NCBI GenBank assembly: GCA_017536685.1
Contig: JAFXGW010000042.1
Span: 48,493 to 112,492, forward strand
DNA: 64,000 nucleotides
Source: Clostridia bacterium
GTDB taxonomy: Bacteria; Bacillota; Clostridia; TANB77; CAG-508
Direction of reading: 5' to 3'
Shown: positions 46,275 through 57,912 of the stretch, piece after piece
Layout of the letters: each line of letters starts with the position of its first letter
Numbering within the stretch: the first letter of the stretch is position 1
Position numbers and translations under genes: made by a program
Notes under the pieces: generated by a model
Database searches by the model: none
The model's input: only the letters and a program-made list of their open reading frames with translations
Told to the model about the DNA's origin: nothing

Positions 46275-47150
46275 ATGGTGATTGATATGGAAAAATCAAT
46301 AACAGTTGTTGGTGGAGATTTACGTATAGTAAAACTTATTGAAATGCTAGATTGTGATGGATATAAGGTGTATACGTATGGTCTTGAAAATTCAGAAGAA
46401 GTTTTAAATTTAGAAAGAGTAGAAATGTGTCCTACCTTAGAAGAAGCTGTTTCAGCTTCAAAAATTGTTGTTGGACCAATTCCATTATCAAGTGATAGAA
46501 AAAGACTTTCAACACCTTTTGGAAGAAATAGTGTTGAACTTGGGGATTTTGTAAATGCGTTAAAAGGGAAATATTTAATTGCAGGAAATATTGGAATAAA
46601 AGAAGAATTAGATGCTAATGGGGTCCAATATACAGATCTTTTAAAAAGAGAAGAATTTTCTGTATTAAACACAATTGCTACTGCAGAAGGAACAATTCAA
46701 ATAACAATGGAAGAAACGCAAAGAACTGTTCATGGTTCAAATGTTTTAGTAATGGGATTTGGAAGAATAGGAAAAGTTTTAGCTAAGATGCTAGATGGAA
46801 TTGGAGCTAAGGTATATTGTGAGGCTAGAAAAAACGAAGATATATCATGGATCAAGGCTTATGGTTATAATCCAATTCATTTAAATGATTTAAATGAAAA
46901 TTTAAATAAATTTGATATAATTATTAATACAATACCATTTCAAATTTTAGATGAAGAACGATTAAATTTGGTAAAAAAAGAATCTATAATAATAGATTTA
47001 GCCTCAAATCCAGGTGGAGTTGATAGAAAAGCCGCGAGAGAAAAAGGAATAAAAGTAATTTGGGCATTATCGTTACCTGCTAAAGTTGCTCCACTTACAT
47101 CTGCTGAATTCATAAAGGAAACGCTATATCATGTATTAAAAGAGTTATAG
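46275..47150 (+). CDS. dpaA: Dipicolinate synthase subunit A
   Basis: Subunit A of the enzyme oxidising a dihydrodipicolinate derivative to dipicolinic acid, the spore core chelator. The 291-aa product shows the family pattern: N-terminal VVGGDLRIVKLIEML, PIPLSSDRKRL, and a Rossmann domain VLVMGFGRIGKVLAKML (about 155-171), with IDLASNPGGVD and the C-terminal ALSLPAKVAPLTSAEF. The exact start is uncertain: ATG 46275, GTG 46278 and ATG 46287 are all in frame, and the AGAGG at 46268-46272 fits GTG 46278 best. The usual partner dpaB is not downstream; uppP follows instead. Confidence 0.92.
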   Translation: MVIDMEKSITVVGGDLRIVKLIEMLDCDGYKVYTYGLENSEEVLNLERVEMCPTLEEAVSASKIVVGPIPLSSDRKRLSTPFGRNSVELGDFVNALKGKYLIAGNIGIKEELDANGVQYTDLLKREEFSVLNTIATAEGTIQITMEETQRTVHGSNVLVMGFGRIGKVLAKMLDGIGAKVYCEARKNEDISWIKAYGYNPIHLNDLNENLNKFDIIINTIPFQILDEERLNLVKKESIIIDLASNPGGVDRKAAREKGIKVIWALSLPAKVAPLTSAEFIKETLYHVLKEL

Positions 47151-47288
47151 AAAATTAAAATTTTATAAAGTTTGCATAAATTTATAAAATCAAAATAATT
47201 ATATACGAAAATGTAGATATAAAAAATGAATGTAATAATAAAAGTTTAACATTCATAAAAATATTATAATAAAAAACGGAGGATAAAA

Positions 47289-48116
47289 ATGACTGTATTA
47301 CAGGCTTTAATATTAGGAATTGTTCAAGGATTAACAGAATTATTACCAGTGTCAAGTTCTGCACATTTAAATGTTTTACCTTGGATATTTAACTGGACTA
47401 AAAACCCACAATTTGTTGAAGAATTTGGAGGTTCATTTGATGTTGCACTTCATTTTGGAACATTAATTGCTATTGGATTATTTTTTATAAAAGATTGGAT
47501 TAAATTAATAAAAGCTGGTTTTAATAAAGTAGTAAAAAAAGAAGATTCTATTGAAGGAAAAATGTTTTGGTATTTAGTTATAGCTACTATACCAGCTGGA
47601 ATTTTAGCTTTAGTTTTGGATGAAGTTTCTGAGGCAATAATCAATGGAAACTTTAAATTAGAAATGGCAATGATTGCTATAGCATTAATTGTTATGGGAA
47701 TTATTCTTGCGATAGTAGATAAAAAAGCAGAAAGCAAACATAAATATGAGGACATAACTTTAAAGCAATCTTTACTTGTTGGAATTTCTCAAGCTTTAGC
47801 AGCAGCTTTTCCTGGAGTTTCACGTTCTGGAATTACAATGACAGTTGCAAGAAGTTTGAAGATAGATAGAGAAAGTGCTGCAAAATTTTCGTTTTTGTTA
47901 TCAACTCCTATTGTTGCAGCTGCGGTTTTAGTTGATATAACAGAATTTGCGTTAACTTCAATTCCTTTTTGGATTGGTGTTTTGTCAAGCTTTGTTGTAG
48001 GACTAATTGTAGTAAAATTTTTGATGGATTATTTGAAAAAAGGAAGTTTTAAAGTATTTGCAATATATAGAGTAATACTTGGAATTATAATATTAGGATT
48101 AATATTTATAAGATAA
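47289..48116 (+). CDS. uppP: Undecaprenyl-diphosphatase
   Basis: Recycles undecaprenyl diphosphate for wall synthesis (BacA family). The 275-aa membrane protein has the two family signatures: QGLTELLPVSSSAHL (about 15-29) and FPGVSRSGITMTVAR (about 176-190). Eight hydrophobic helices. Ribosome binding site ACGGAGG. It starts a compact run with sortase, sortase substrate and folD. Confidence 0.96.
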   Translation: MTVLQALILGIVQGLTELLPVSSSAHLNVLPWIFNWTKNPQFVEEFGGSFDVALHFGTLIAIGLFFIKDWIKLIKAGFNKVVKKEDSIEGKMFWYLVIATIPAGILALVLDEVSEAIINGNFKLEMAMIAIALIVMGIILAIVDKKAESKHKYEDITLKQSLLVGISQALAAAFPGVSRSGITMTVARSLKIDRESAAKFSFLLSTPIVAAAVLVDITEFALTSIPFWIGVLSSFVVGLIVVKFLMDYLKKGSFKVFAIYRVILGIIILGLIFIR

Positions 48117-48132
48117 AATAGGAGGAAAAGAT

Positions 48133-48756
48133 ATGGCTCGTGGAAAACATTCTTTGCACTCATATAATGGTACATATGATGATTATGAAGATGAAGATAA
48201 AGCAAAAAGGAATACAATCACTATAATAGTAGTTGCATTAGTTATTATAGCAATTGTTGTGTTTGCGATAATTTGCTTTAAAAATTTTAAAAATCAAGAA
48301 AAAGAGACTGTAAATAATGTTGGAGAAGAAACAACTACTCTAAAAGAAACAATGATTTCTACATACCAAGGATACGATGTACTTGGAAAAATAATAATTG
48401 ATGAATTTGAAATTGAACAATATATATTAGATTCTAGAGAAGATAAAGCATTAGAATGTGGTGTAATTAAACTATATGGTGGAAGTTTAAATAACTATGG
48501 AAATTTTTGTATAGCTGGACATAATAAAGCTGGTGTATTTGAAAAGTTAGAAGAAATGGAAACTGGTAGTAACTTTAAAATTGTTGAACCAAATTTAACT
48601 GAAACTGAATATAAAATAACTGAAATTTATTCTGTTGAAGCTGATGATTTGAAATGTTTAATGCAAGATGATGAAAAAATAGAAATAACTTTAATAACAT
48701 GTGAAAATGCTTCAACGACAAGATTAATTGTAAAAGCAGAAGAAATAAAAAAATAA
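48133..48756 (+). CDS. Sortase
   Basis: Membrane cysteine transpeptidase that anchors proteins carrying a C-terminal sorting signal. The 207-aa protein has a cytoplasmic basic N-terminus, one membrane helix (about 35-55), the catalytic His in NFCIAGHNKAG (about 135) and the catalytic Cys in ITLITCENAS (about 195), followed by Arg in TTRLIV. The next gene encodes a protein ending in an LPEVG-type signal, the likely substrate. Class cannot be assigned with certainty; the small size and compact active-site spacing fit classes B or D better than A. Confidence 0.9.
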   Translation: MARGKHSLHSYNGTYDDYEDEDKAKRNTITIIVVALVIIAIVVFAIICFKNFKNQEKETVNNVGEETTTLKETMISTYQGYDVLGKIIIDEFEIEQYILDSREDKALECGVIKLYGGSLNNYGNFCIAGHNKAGVFEKLEEMETGSNFKIVEPNLTETEYKITEIYSVEADDLKCLMQDDEKIEITLITCENASTTRLIVKAEEIKK

Positions 48757-48791
48757 ATTCAAAAGAAAATGAAAAAGAGGATGGGTGAAAT

Positions 48792-50144
48792 ATGAAGAAA
48801 ATAATATCTCAAATTTCATTAATGATATTAATAATTATACTTGTAGGAATTTCAAATTTTGCTCCAAAAGTATATGCAGCAAGTTTAGCTGGAATAAACT
48901 GCGTAAGCACAGTGAATGAGGGAGATTCATTTACAGTATCATTAATTTATCCTTCTGGATATGAAATAACATCAGCACAAGCTAATGTAACTGTTACATA
49001 TAGTGATAATTCGAAACAATCAGATGTAATTGTGTATATGAATCGTGAAGATATGCAATCAGATCAAAAAGCAAAGTTTACTGCAAAAGCTGCGGGAACA
49101 GCTCAAATATCTGTAACTAATATATTAATGGTTAAAACTGATGGAGAAACAGTTGAAAGTGATGGAAGTAAAACTGCAACCTTAACTGTTGTTGGAAAAA
49201 CATCAGGAAATAACAATACTGGAAATGGCTCTGGAAGTAATACTGGAAATGCGGGTTCTTCAAATTCAGGTAGTGGGAACGGAACTTCTTCATCAGGTAA
49301 CGGTTCTAACGCAAATGGAGGTGCTGGAAGTTCTAATAATGGAAGTTCTAATTCAGGAACTTCAAATACGGGAAATCCAACTCCAAGTGGACCTAAATTT
49401 ACAGAAGTAAATGAAACTGTTTATACTACAACTAAATGTAATTTAAGAGAAAGTTATTCGACAAGTAGTAACAAAATTGCTACTGTTGAGAGTGAAACAA
49501 AATTAATTAGAAAAGGTATTGGAGATAATGGGTGGTCAAAATGTGAATATAACGGAAAAGTAGTTTATGTTTCTAGCCAGTATTTAACTCAAAAAGCACC
49601 TACTACCAATAATGATGATAAAGAAAAACCAGTTGAAAAAGAACCTGAAAAAGTTAATTTTAAGGACACTAATGAAAATTTATATGCGAAACAAAGTTGT
49701 AATTTAAGAGCAAGTTGGAGTACAGATAGTGAAAAAGTTGGATATTTGGAAAAAGGACAAGCTGTTGAAAGGACTGGATATGCAGAGAATGGTTGGTCGA
49801 GAATATTATATAATGGAAAAACAGTTTATGTAGCATCAAGATTGCTAACTGTTGAAAAACCAGAAGAAAATCAAAAAACAGAAGAAAATGAAAATATTGC
49901 CAATACAGTAGATAAAGATCCATCTTCTAGTGATAATGCAATAGACAGTGAAAATGTAGATCCAACACAAATGACAGAAGAAGAAATATTAAAAGAAATA
50001 GAATCAGAAATAGGTGTATTACCAGAGGTTGGAATAAATGTTGCTAATATAGCTTATGTTGCTGTTACAATAATGGCTGTTTGCGGATTATGTGCTGGTA
50101 TTATATATGTTGTATTTATAAAAAATAAAGAGGAGGATTGTTAG
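48792..50144 (+). CDS. SH3-repeat surface protein with LPEVG sorting signal
   Basis: A 450-aa protein with a signal peptide (residues 1-29, ending KVYAA), an N-terminal beta domain (about 30-135), a Gly/Ser/Asn-rich linker (about 138-203) and two bacterial SH3 domains (about 210-265 and 295-355, each with NLR and GWS motifs). After an acidic linker the C-terminus carries LPEVG (50019-50033), a hydrophobic helix and the tail KNKEEDC, the layout of a sortase substrate. It is 35 bp after the sortase gene. SH3 domains often bind peptidoglycan, so a wall-associated role is likely. Confidence 0.88.
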   Translation: MKKIISQISLMILIIILVGISNFAPKVYAASLAGINCVSTVNEGDSFTVSLIYPSGYEITSAQANVTVTYSDNSKQSDVIVYMNREDMQSDQKAKFTAKAAGTAQISVTNILMVKTDGETVESDGSKTATLTVVGKTSGNNNTGNGSGSNTGNAGSSNSGSGNGTSSSGNGSNANGGAGSSNNGSSNSGTSNTGNPTPSGPKFTEVNETVYTTTKCNLRESYSTSSNKIATVESETKLIRKGIGDNGWSKCEYNGKVVYVSSQYLTQKAPTTNNDDKEKPVEKEPEKVNFKDTNENLYAKQSCNLRASWSTDSEKVGYLEKGQAVERTGYAENGWSRILYNGKTVYVASRLLTVEKPEENQKTEENENIANTVDKDPSSSDNAIDSENVDPTQMTEEEILKEIESEIGVLPEVGINVANIAYVAVTIMAVCGLCAGIIYVVFIKNKEEDC

Positions 50145-50164
50145 TCTCTAACAAGAATGTTGAA

Positions 50165-51013
50165 ATGGCTGAAATAATTGATGGTAAAGAACTTGCAAAA
50201 AAAGTAAGAAAAGACTTAAAAGAAGAGGTAGAAATTTTAAAAAAGAAAGGTATTAATCCAAAACTTGCAGTGATAATGGTTGGAAACGATCCTGGTTCTA
50301 CAGTTTATGTAAGAAATAAGTCAAAAGCTTGTGAAAAAGTTGGAATTGAGTTTGAAGAATTTTTATTTGAAGAATCAATTTCTGAAGAAAAACTTTTAGA
50401 AACTATAGAAATGCTAAATAGAGATGATAAAGTACATGGAATTTTACTTCAATGTCCAGTCCCAAAACATATTAATGTAAATAAAGCATTTAGAGCAATT
50501 TCACCAAATAAAGATGTGGACGGATTTAATCCTATAAATGTTGGAAATTTAACAATTGGAGAAGATGCATTTATCTCTTGTACACCTTTTGGCGTTGTAA
50601 AGATGTTAGAAGAATATAATATTGAAACAGAAGGCAAAAATGCAGTTATTTTAGGAAGAAGTAATATTGTGGGAAAACCTATGATTCAATGTATGCTTAA
50701 CAAAAATTCAACAGTTACTGTATGTCATTCAAGAACTAGAGATATTGATGAAGTAATAAAAAGAGCAGATATTGTTATAGCTGCAATTGGAAAACCAAAA
50801 TTTGTAAAATCTGATATGATAAAAGAGGGTGCGGTTGTAATTGATGTCGGAATAAATAGATTAGAAGATGGAACAATTTGTGGGGACGTTGACTATGAGG
50901 CAGTTCTAGATAAAGCAAAATATATTACTCCAGTTCCTGGAGGAGTTGGACCAATGACAATTGCGATGCTTTTAAATAATGTTGTAAAAGCTGCTAAATT
51001 AAAATTAAATTAA
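50165..51013 (+). CDS. folD: Bifunctional methylenetetrahydrofolate dehydrogenase/cyclohydrolase
   Basis: One-carbon enzyme interconverting methylene-, methenyl- and formyl-tetrahydrofolate. From ATG 50165 it is 282 aa, beginning AEIIDGKELAKKVR as in the family. Motifs: VYVRNKSKACEKVGI with the catalytic Lys, LLQCPVPKHI, DVDGFNPINVG, ILGRSNIVGKPM and TPVPGGVGPMTIAML. The start is not certain: the best ribosome binding site (AGGAGG, 50131-50136) lies just before TTG 50138, which would add nine residues. It overlaps the end of the SH3 protein gene in that case. Confidence 0.95.
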   Translation: MAEIIDGKELAKKVRKDLKEEVEILKKKGINPKLAVIMVGNDPGSTVYVRNKSKACEKVGIEFEEFLFEESISEEKLLETIEMLNRDDKVHGILLQCPVPKHINVNKAFRAISPNKDVDGFNPINVGNLTIGEDAFISCTPFGVVKMLEEYNIETEGKNAVILGRSNIVGKPMIQCMLNKNSTVTVCHSRTRDIDEVIKRADIVIAAIGKPKFVKSDMIKEGAVVIDVGINRLEDGTICGDVDYEAVLDKAKYITPVPGGVGPMTIAMLLNNVVKAAKLKLN

Positions 51014-51024
51014 TTAAATAATAA

Positions 51025-51060
51025 GGGGCATAGAATTTATATTCTATGCTCTTTTCTTTT
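51025..51060 (+). terminator. folD terminator
   Basis: GCATAGAAT / ATTCTATGC stem extended by G-U pairs, followed by a T-rich tail. Confidence 0.88.
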
Positions 51061-51075
51061 TTATAAAAATTAAAT

Positions 51076-51301
51076 AATAATTTGTCGGTTAGGTTATATA
51101 AATAGCTATAAGTTAATTATATATTTGTGTAATCCGTTTTCTTGCTGGTCAGGCAATGATTAAAAAATTTTAACGCTCAAAATTCGTTCGCTAATTTTTT
51201 AATCAACAGCTTCGCTGACCCTCCCGGTACTGCGCGAAAACTCTTACAAAAATATATAATTAACTTATGACAAAATTAAATTATTAGTTCGACAAATTAT
51301 T
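51076..51301. repeat. Palindromic non-coding element, family 1, copy 2
   Basis: The 51014-51325 gap holds the folD terminator and this 226-bp element. It has the same 12-bp terminal inverted repeats as the copy at 8578-8826 and the same conserved inner blocks (TTCTTGCTGGTC, CTGCGCGAAAAC, AAAAATATATAA). The central arms differ in sequence from copy 1 yet remain complementary to each other (GATTAAAAAA with TTTTTTAATC). Same orientation as copy 1, again downstream of a terminator. Confidence 0.8.
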
Positions 51302-51325
51302 ATTTACAGTGTTGGAGGAGAATGC

Positions 51326-52187
51326 ATGAATATATATGATATTTGGTTTTCAAATATAGAAATTAGTAATAGCATAAAATTAGGATTACTTAGAAGATTT
51401 GAAAATTCTAAAAAGATATGGGAATTAAATGAAAATCAGTTGAGAGAAATACCCCTAAAAGAAACAAATATAAAAAAAATATTAGATATAAAATATAGAT
51501 TAAAACTTGATAAGTATTTAAAATATATGGAACAAAATAAAATTAATCTAATAATGTGTAATGATAACAACTATCCAGTAAGTTTGAAATCTATAGAGGA
51601 TAGACCTGCTTGTTTGTACATTAGAGGAAATTTAGAAAATCTTTATTCTGATTCTGTTGCAATTATCGGTTCTAGAAATGCAAGCGATTATGGAAAAAAT
51701 GTTGCAAGAAAAATAGCTAAAGAAATTGCAGATAGAAATGTCAATATAGTAAGTGGGTTAGCAGTGGGGATTGATAAATATGCTCATTTAGGAGCATTAG
51801 ATAGCAAATTGGGAAAGACAGTAGCTGTATTAGGAACAGGGATTTTAGATTCTGATATTTATCCACTTCAAAATAAAAGAATTTTTGAAAGAATTTTAGA
51901 AAATAATGGTACTATAATTTCAGAATTTAAATTAGGAACCAAACCAGAAAAATGGAATTTTCCGTATAGAAATAGAATAATAAGTGGAATTTCAAAAAAA
52001 ATAATTGTGGTAGAATGCACAGAGAAAAGTGGAAGTTTAATAACAGTAAATTATGCTTTAGAACAGGGAAAAGAAATTTTTTCTGTTCCTCGGTAATATA
52101 ACTTCAAAAAATTCGATAGGAACAAATAAATTAATTTATGAAGGTGCAAATATACTAAGAAATGTAGATGATATTTTTGACTTTTAA
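51326..52187 (+). CDS. dprA: DNA-processing protein DprA, requires +1 frameshift at CGG
   Basis: DprA loads RecA on single-stranded DNA during transformation. ATG 51326 follows TTGGAGGAG. The N-terminal helical domain is followed by the Rossmann core with IIGSRNASDYG, VSGLAVGID, AVLGTG and FPYRNRIISG. Codon 256 is CGG (52091-52093) followed at once by TAA (52094-52096), so the zero frame ends at FSVPR. Skipping C52091 gives the family sequence Val-Pro-Gly-Asn-Ile, then TSKNSIGTNKLIYEGA, and runs to TAA at 52185-52187, 286 aa in total. The glycine in VPGN is almost invariant in the family, so reading GGT as Gly is favoured over Arg. topA, the usual neighbour, is absent. Confidence 0.9.
52091..52093 (+). 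other. In-frame CGG followed by TAA, candidate +1 frameshift site in dprA
   Basis: Context GTT CCT CGG TAA. CCT-(C)-GGT-AAT-ATA restores the near-invariant Pro-Gly-Asn. Confidence 0.65.
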
Positions 52188-52307
52188 ATTAAGAAAAAAA
52201 TAATAAAAAAGTCTTTAATTTTTTACTGAATTGTAATATAATACATTTGTTAAAAAAGTGGAAAATTATGCGTTGAAAATAAAATTTTCTGAAACAAAGG
52301 AGGATTC

Positions 52308-55247
<2,940 letters not shown>

Positions 55248-55262
55248 AGTAAAAGAATAATT

Positions 55263-55287
55263 TTGAGCGGATTAAAAGTCCGCTCAA
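55263..55287 (+). terminator. Hairpin after the PBP gene
   Basis: TTGAGCGGA / TCCGCTCAA, a perfect 9-bp stem with a 7-base loop; only a weak T-rich tail follows. Confidence 0.6.
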
Positions 55288-55361
55288 GCTGTTATTTAGA
55301 TAATTGATTATAATTGAAAATATTAGATTTACAGATAAAATAAAAAGAAAAGGAGATAAAC

Positions 55362-56747
55362 ATGAGTATAAAAATTTTTAATACACTTACGAGAAAAAAA
55401 GAAGATTTTAAACCTTTAGATGAAAAAGAGATTAGAATGTATTCATGTGGTCCTACAGTATATTATTTTGCTCATATAGGAAACTTAAGAGCATATTTAT
55501 TTATGGATAATTTAAGAAGAGTTTTAAAATATAATGGATATAATTTAAAACATGTTATGAATATAACCGATGTTGGACACCTAGTATCTGATGCAGATGA
55601 AGGTGAAGATAAAATGATGAAAGCAGCTAAAAGAGAAAATAAAAATCCATATGAAATTGCAGAGTTTTATATGAATGCTTTTTTAGCAGATATAGATAAA
55701 TTAAATGTAGATAGACCAGAAATTATTGCTAGAGCTACAGAACATATAGATGTTATGGAAGAGTATGTTAAGAAAATTATTGATAATGGATTTTCTTATC
55801 AAACAGAGGACACAGTTTATTTTGATACATCAAAATTAGATAAATACGGAATGTTATCAAATAGAAATGTAGACGAACAAAAAGCTGGTGCTAGAGTAGA
55901 ATTTGATAGTAATAAGAAAAATATTTCTGATTTTGCAATTTGGATTAAAGCACCAGAAAACCATATAATGAAATGGGACACTTTTTTTGGAAAGGCATAT
56001 CCAGGATGGCATTTAGAATGCTCTGCTATGGGATATAAATATTTAGGTGAGCAATTTGATATTCATACTGGTGGAGTAGATCACATTCCAATTCATCATG
56101 AAAATGAAATTGCGCAAAGTAAAGGTTTTTCTGGAAAGATTCCAGCTAATTATTGGATGCATGTGGAATTTTTGCAAATTAATGGCGGAAAAATGTCTAA
56201 GAGCTTAAATAATTTATATACTTTAAAAGACTTAGAAGAAAAAGGATATGAGCCTTTAGTATATAGAATGTTTAATTTTACATCAAACTATAGAGCTCAA
56301 ATAAACTTTACTTTTGATGCTATGGATTCTGCAAAAGTTGCGTTGAATAGATTAAGAGAAGGATATTTAAAACACTCTGAAGGACTTGATGATATTGAAG
56401 ATTCTGTAATTAAAGAATATGAAGAAAAATTTTTGGAAGCTATTAACGATGATTTAAATATGCCAGTTGCAATGAGTGTTGTTTGGGATGTTGTTAAAAA
56501 TCCAGTAAAATCAAAAAAACTACAAAATTTATTATTAAAATTTGATGAAGTTTTAGGATTAGATTTAAAAAATTATCAAAAACAAGAAAACGTGTTACCA
56601 GAAGAAATTAAAAAATTAGTAAAAGAAAGAAATGTAGCAAGAGCTAATAAAAATTGGGCTGAATCAGACAGAATTAGAGATGTTTTAATAGAAAAAGGTT
56701 ATACAGTAAAAGATAGCAAAGAAGGAACAATTGTAGAAAAACAATAG
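55362..56747 (+). CDS. cysS: Cysteinyl-tRNA synthetase
   Basis: Class I aminoacyl-tRNA synthetase charging tRNA-Cys. The 461-aa protein has the zinc-binding CGPTVY segment, HIGN (FAHIGNLRAYL), the WHLECSAMG zinc motif, HTGGVDHIPIHHENE and KMSKS (GGKMSKSLNN). Ribosome binding site AAAGGAG. It begins a + strand run ending with ftsH. Confidence 0.97.
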   Translation: MSIKIFNTLTRKKEDFKPLDEKEIRMYSCGPTVYYFAHIGNLRAYLFMDNLRRVLKYNGYNLKHVMNITDVGHLVSDADEGEDKMMKAAKRENKNPYEIAEFYMNAFLADIDKLNVDRPEIIARATEHIDVMEEYVKKIIDNGFSYQTEDTVYFDTSKLDKYGMLSNRNVDEQKAGARVEFDSNKKNISDFAIWIKAPENHIMKWDTFFGKAYPGWHLECSAMGYKYLGEQFDIHTGGVDHIPIHHENEIAQSKGFSGKIPANYWMHVEFLQINGGKMSKSLNNLYTLKDLEEKGYEPLVYRMFNFTSNYRAQINFTFDAMDSAKVALNRLREGYLKHSEGLDDIEDSVIKEYEEKFLEAINDDLNMPVAMSVVWDVVKNPVKSKKLQNLLLKFDEVLGLDLKNYQKQENVLPEEIKKLVKERNVARANKNWAESDRIRDVLIEKGYTVKDSKEGTIVEKQ

Positions 56748-56774
56748 ATAAAATTATTTTGGAGGATTAGAGTT

Positions 56775-57833
56775 TTGAGACTATTAGAAGAAAAAGATAG
56801 AGACGAATATAAGAAATTTTTGGAAACGCATGATAGATGTAATTTTCAACAATCTCTTGAATGGGGAAATGTAAAAACAAGTTGGAAAAAAGAAGTTATT
56901 TTATCAGAAGACAAAGATGGAAAAATAAGAGGAAGTCTTTGTGTATGGATTAGAAAAATTCCTATATTTGGAAATTTAATGTATTCAGCAAGAGGACCTG
57001 TTTGTGACCTGTATGATGAAGAAATAATCAAAGATTTAAGAGAGGGAGCAAATCTTTTAGCAAAAAAATATAAAGCTTTTGTTTTGAGAGTTGAACCTGA
57101 TATTTTAAAATCTGATGAAGAATTTAGAAAAATAATTACTAAAAATGGTTTTAAAATTAAAGATGATAGTAAAGATTTTAAAGATGAAATTCAACCAAGA
57201 TTTGTTTTTAGATTAAATCTAAAGGGAAAGACAGAAGAAGAAATTTTTTCAGAATTTCATCAAAAAACAAGATATAATGTTCGTTTAGCAACTAAAAAAG
57301 GTGTTGTTATAAAAGAAGGAACAAGAGAAGATTTAAAAGAATTTCATAAAATAATGATAGAAACTGGCGAAAGAGATAACTTCATTATTAGATCTTTAGA
57401 ATATTTTGAAAAGATGTATGATGAAATGGCTCCAAATCATATGAAACTTTTAATGGCTTATTATGATGACAAACCTATTTCAGGAATAATACCAATAATG
57501 TATGGAAATAAAGTTTGGTATTTATATGGAGCAAGCAGCAATAGTCATAGAAATTTAATGCCAAATTATTTACTTCAATGGACGATGATACAAGAAGCTA
57601 TAAAAATGGGAGCAGATATGTACGATTTTAGAGGTGTATCTGGAGTTGTAGATGAATCACATCCACAATATGGATTATATAGATTTAAAAAAGGTTTTAA
57701 TGCTGAATTTACAGAATTTATTGGTGAAATATATGTTCCATATAAACCATTAATTTATAAATTGTATAAATTTTCTGAAAAGACATTTAGATCATTAAGA
57801 ACATTAAAAAAGAAATTAGTTAAAAATAAATAA
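56775..57833 (+). CDS. FemAB/FemX-like peptidoglycan bridge aminoacyltransferase
   Basis: GNAT-fold transferase that adds amino acids to lipid II peptide stems using aminoacyl-tRNA. From TTG 56775 after GGAGG it has 352 aa and the family features: NFQQSLEWGNVK, the KIPIFGNLMYSARGPV strand region, FHQKTRYNVRLATKKGV (about 165-181), YLYGASSNSHRNLMPNYLLQW and YDFRGVSG...YGLYRFKKGF. No seryl-tRNA-synthetase-like coiled-coil arm is obvious, as in FemX/FmhB-like short versions. Its place after cysS and before alanine racemase suits a wall-building role. Confidence 0.9.
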   Translation: MRLLEEKDRDEYKKFLETHDRCNFQQSLEWGNVKTSWKKEVILSEDKDGKIRGSLCVWIRKIPIFGNLMYSARGPVCDLYDEEIIKDLREGANLLAKKYKAFVLRVEPDILKSDEEFRKIITKNGFKIKDDSKDFKDEIQPRFVFRLNLKGKTEEEIFSEFHQKTRYNVRLATKKGVVIKEGTREDLKEFHKIMIETGERDNFIIRSLEYFEKMYDEMAPNHMKLLMAYYDDKPISGIIPIMYGNKVWYLYGASSNSHRNLMPNYLLQWTMIQEAIKMGADMYDFRGVSGVVDESHPQYGLYRFKKGFNAEFTEFIGEIYVPYKPLIYKLYKFSEKTFRSLRTLKKKLVKNK

Positions 57834-57912
57834 TTATTTAAATTTAATGTTAATTTAATTTAAATTGAGATATAATAAACGTATTATACTTTTACTATAA
57901 AAAGGAATTATT

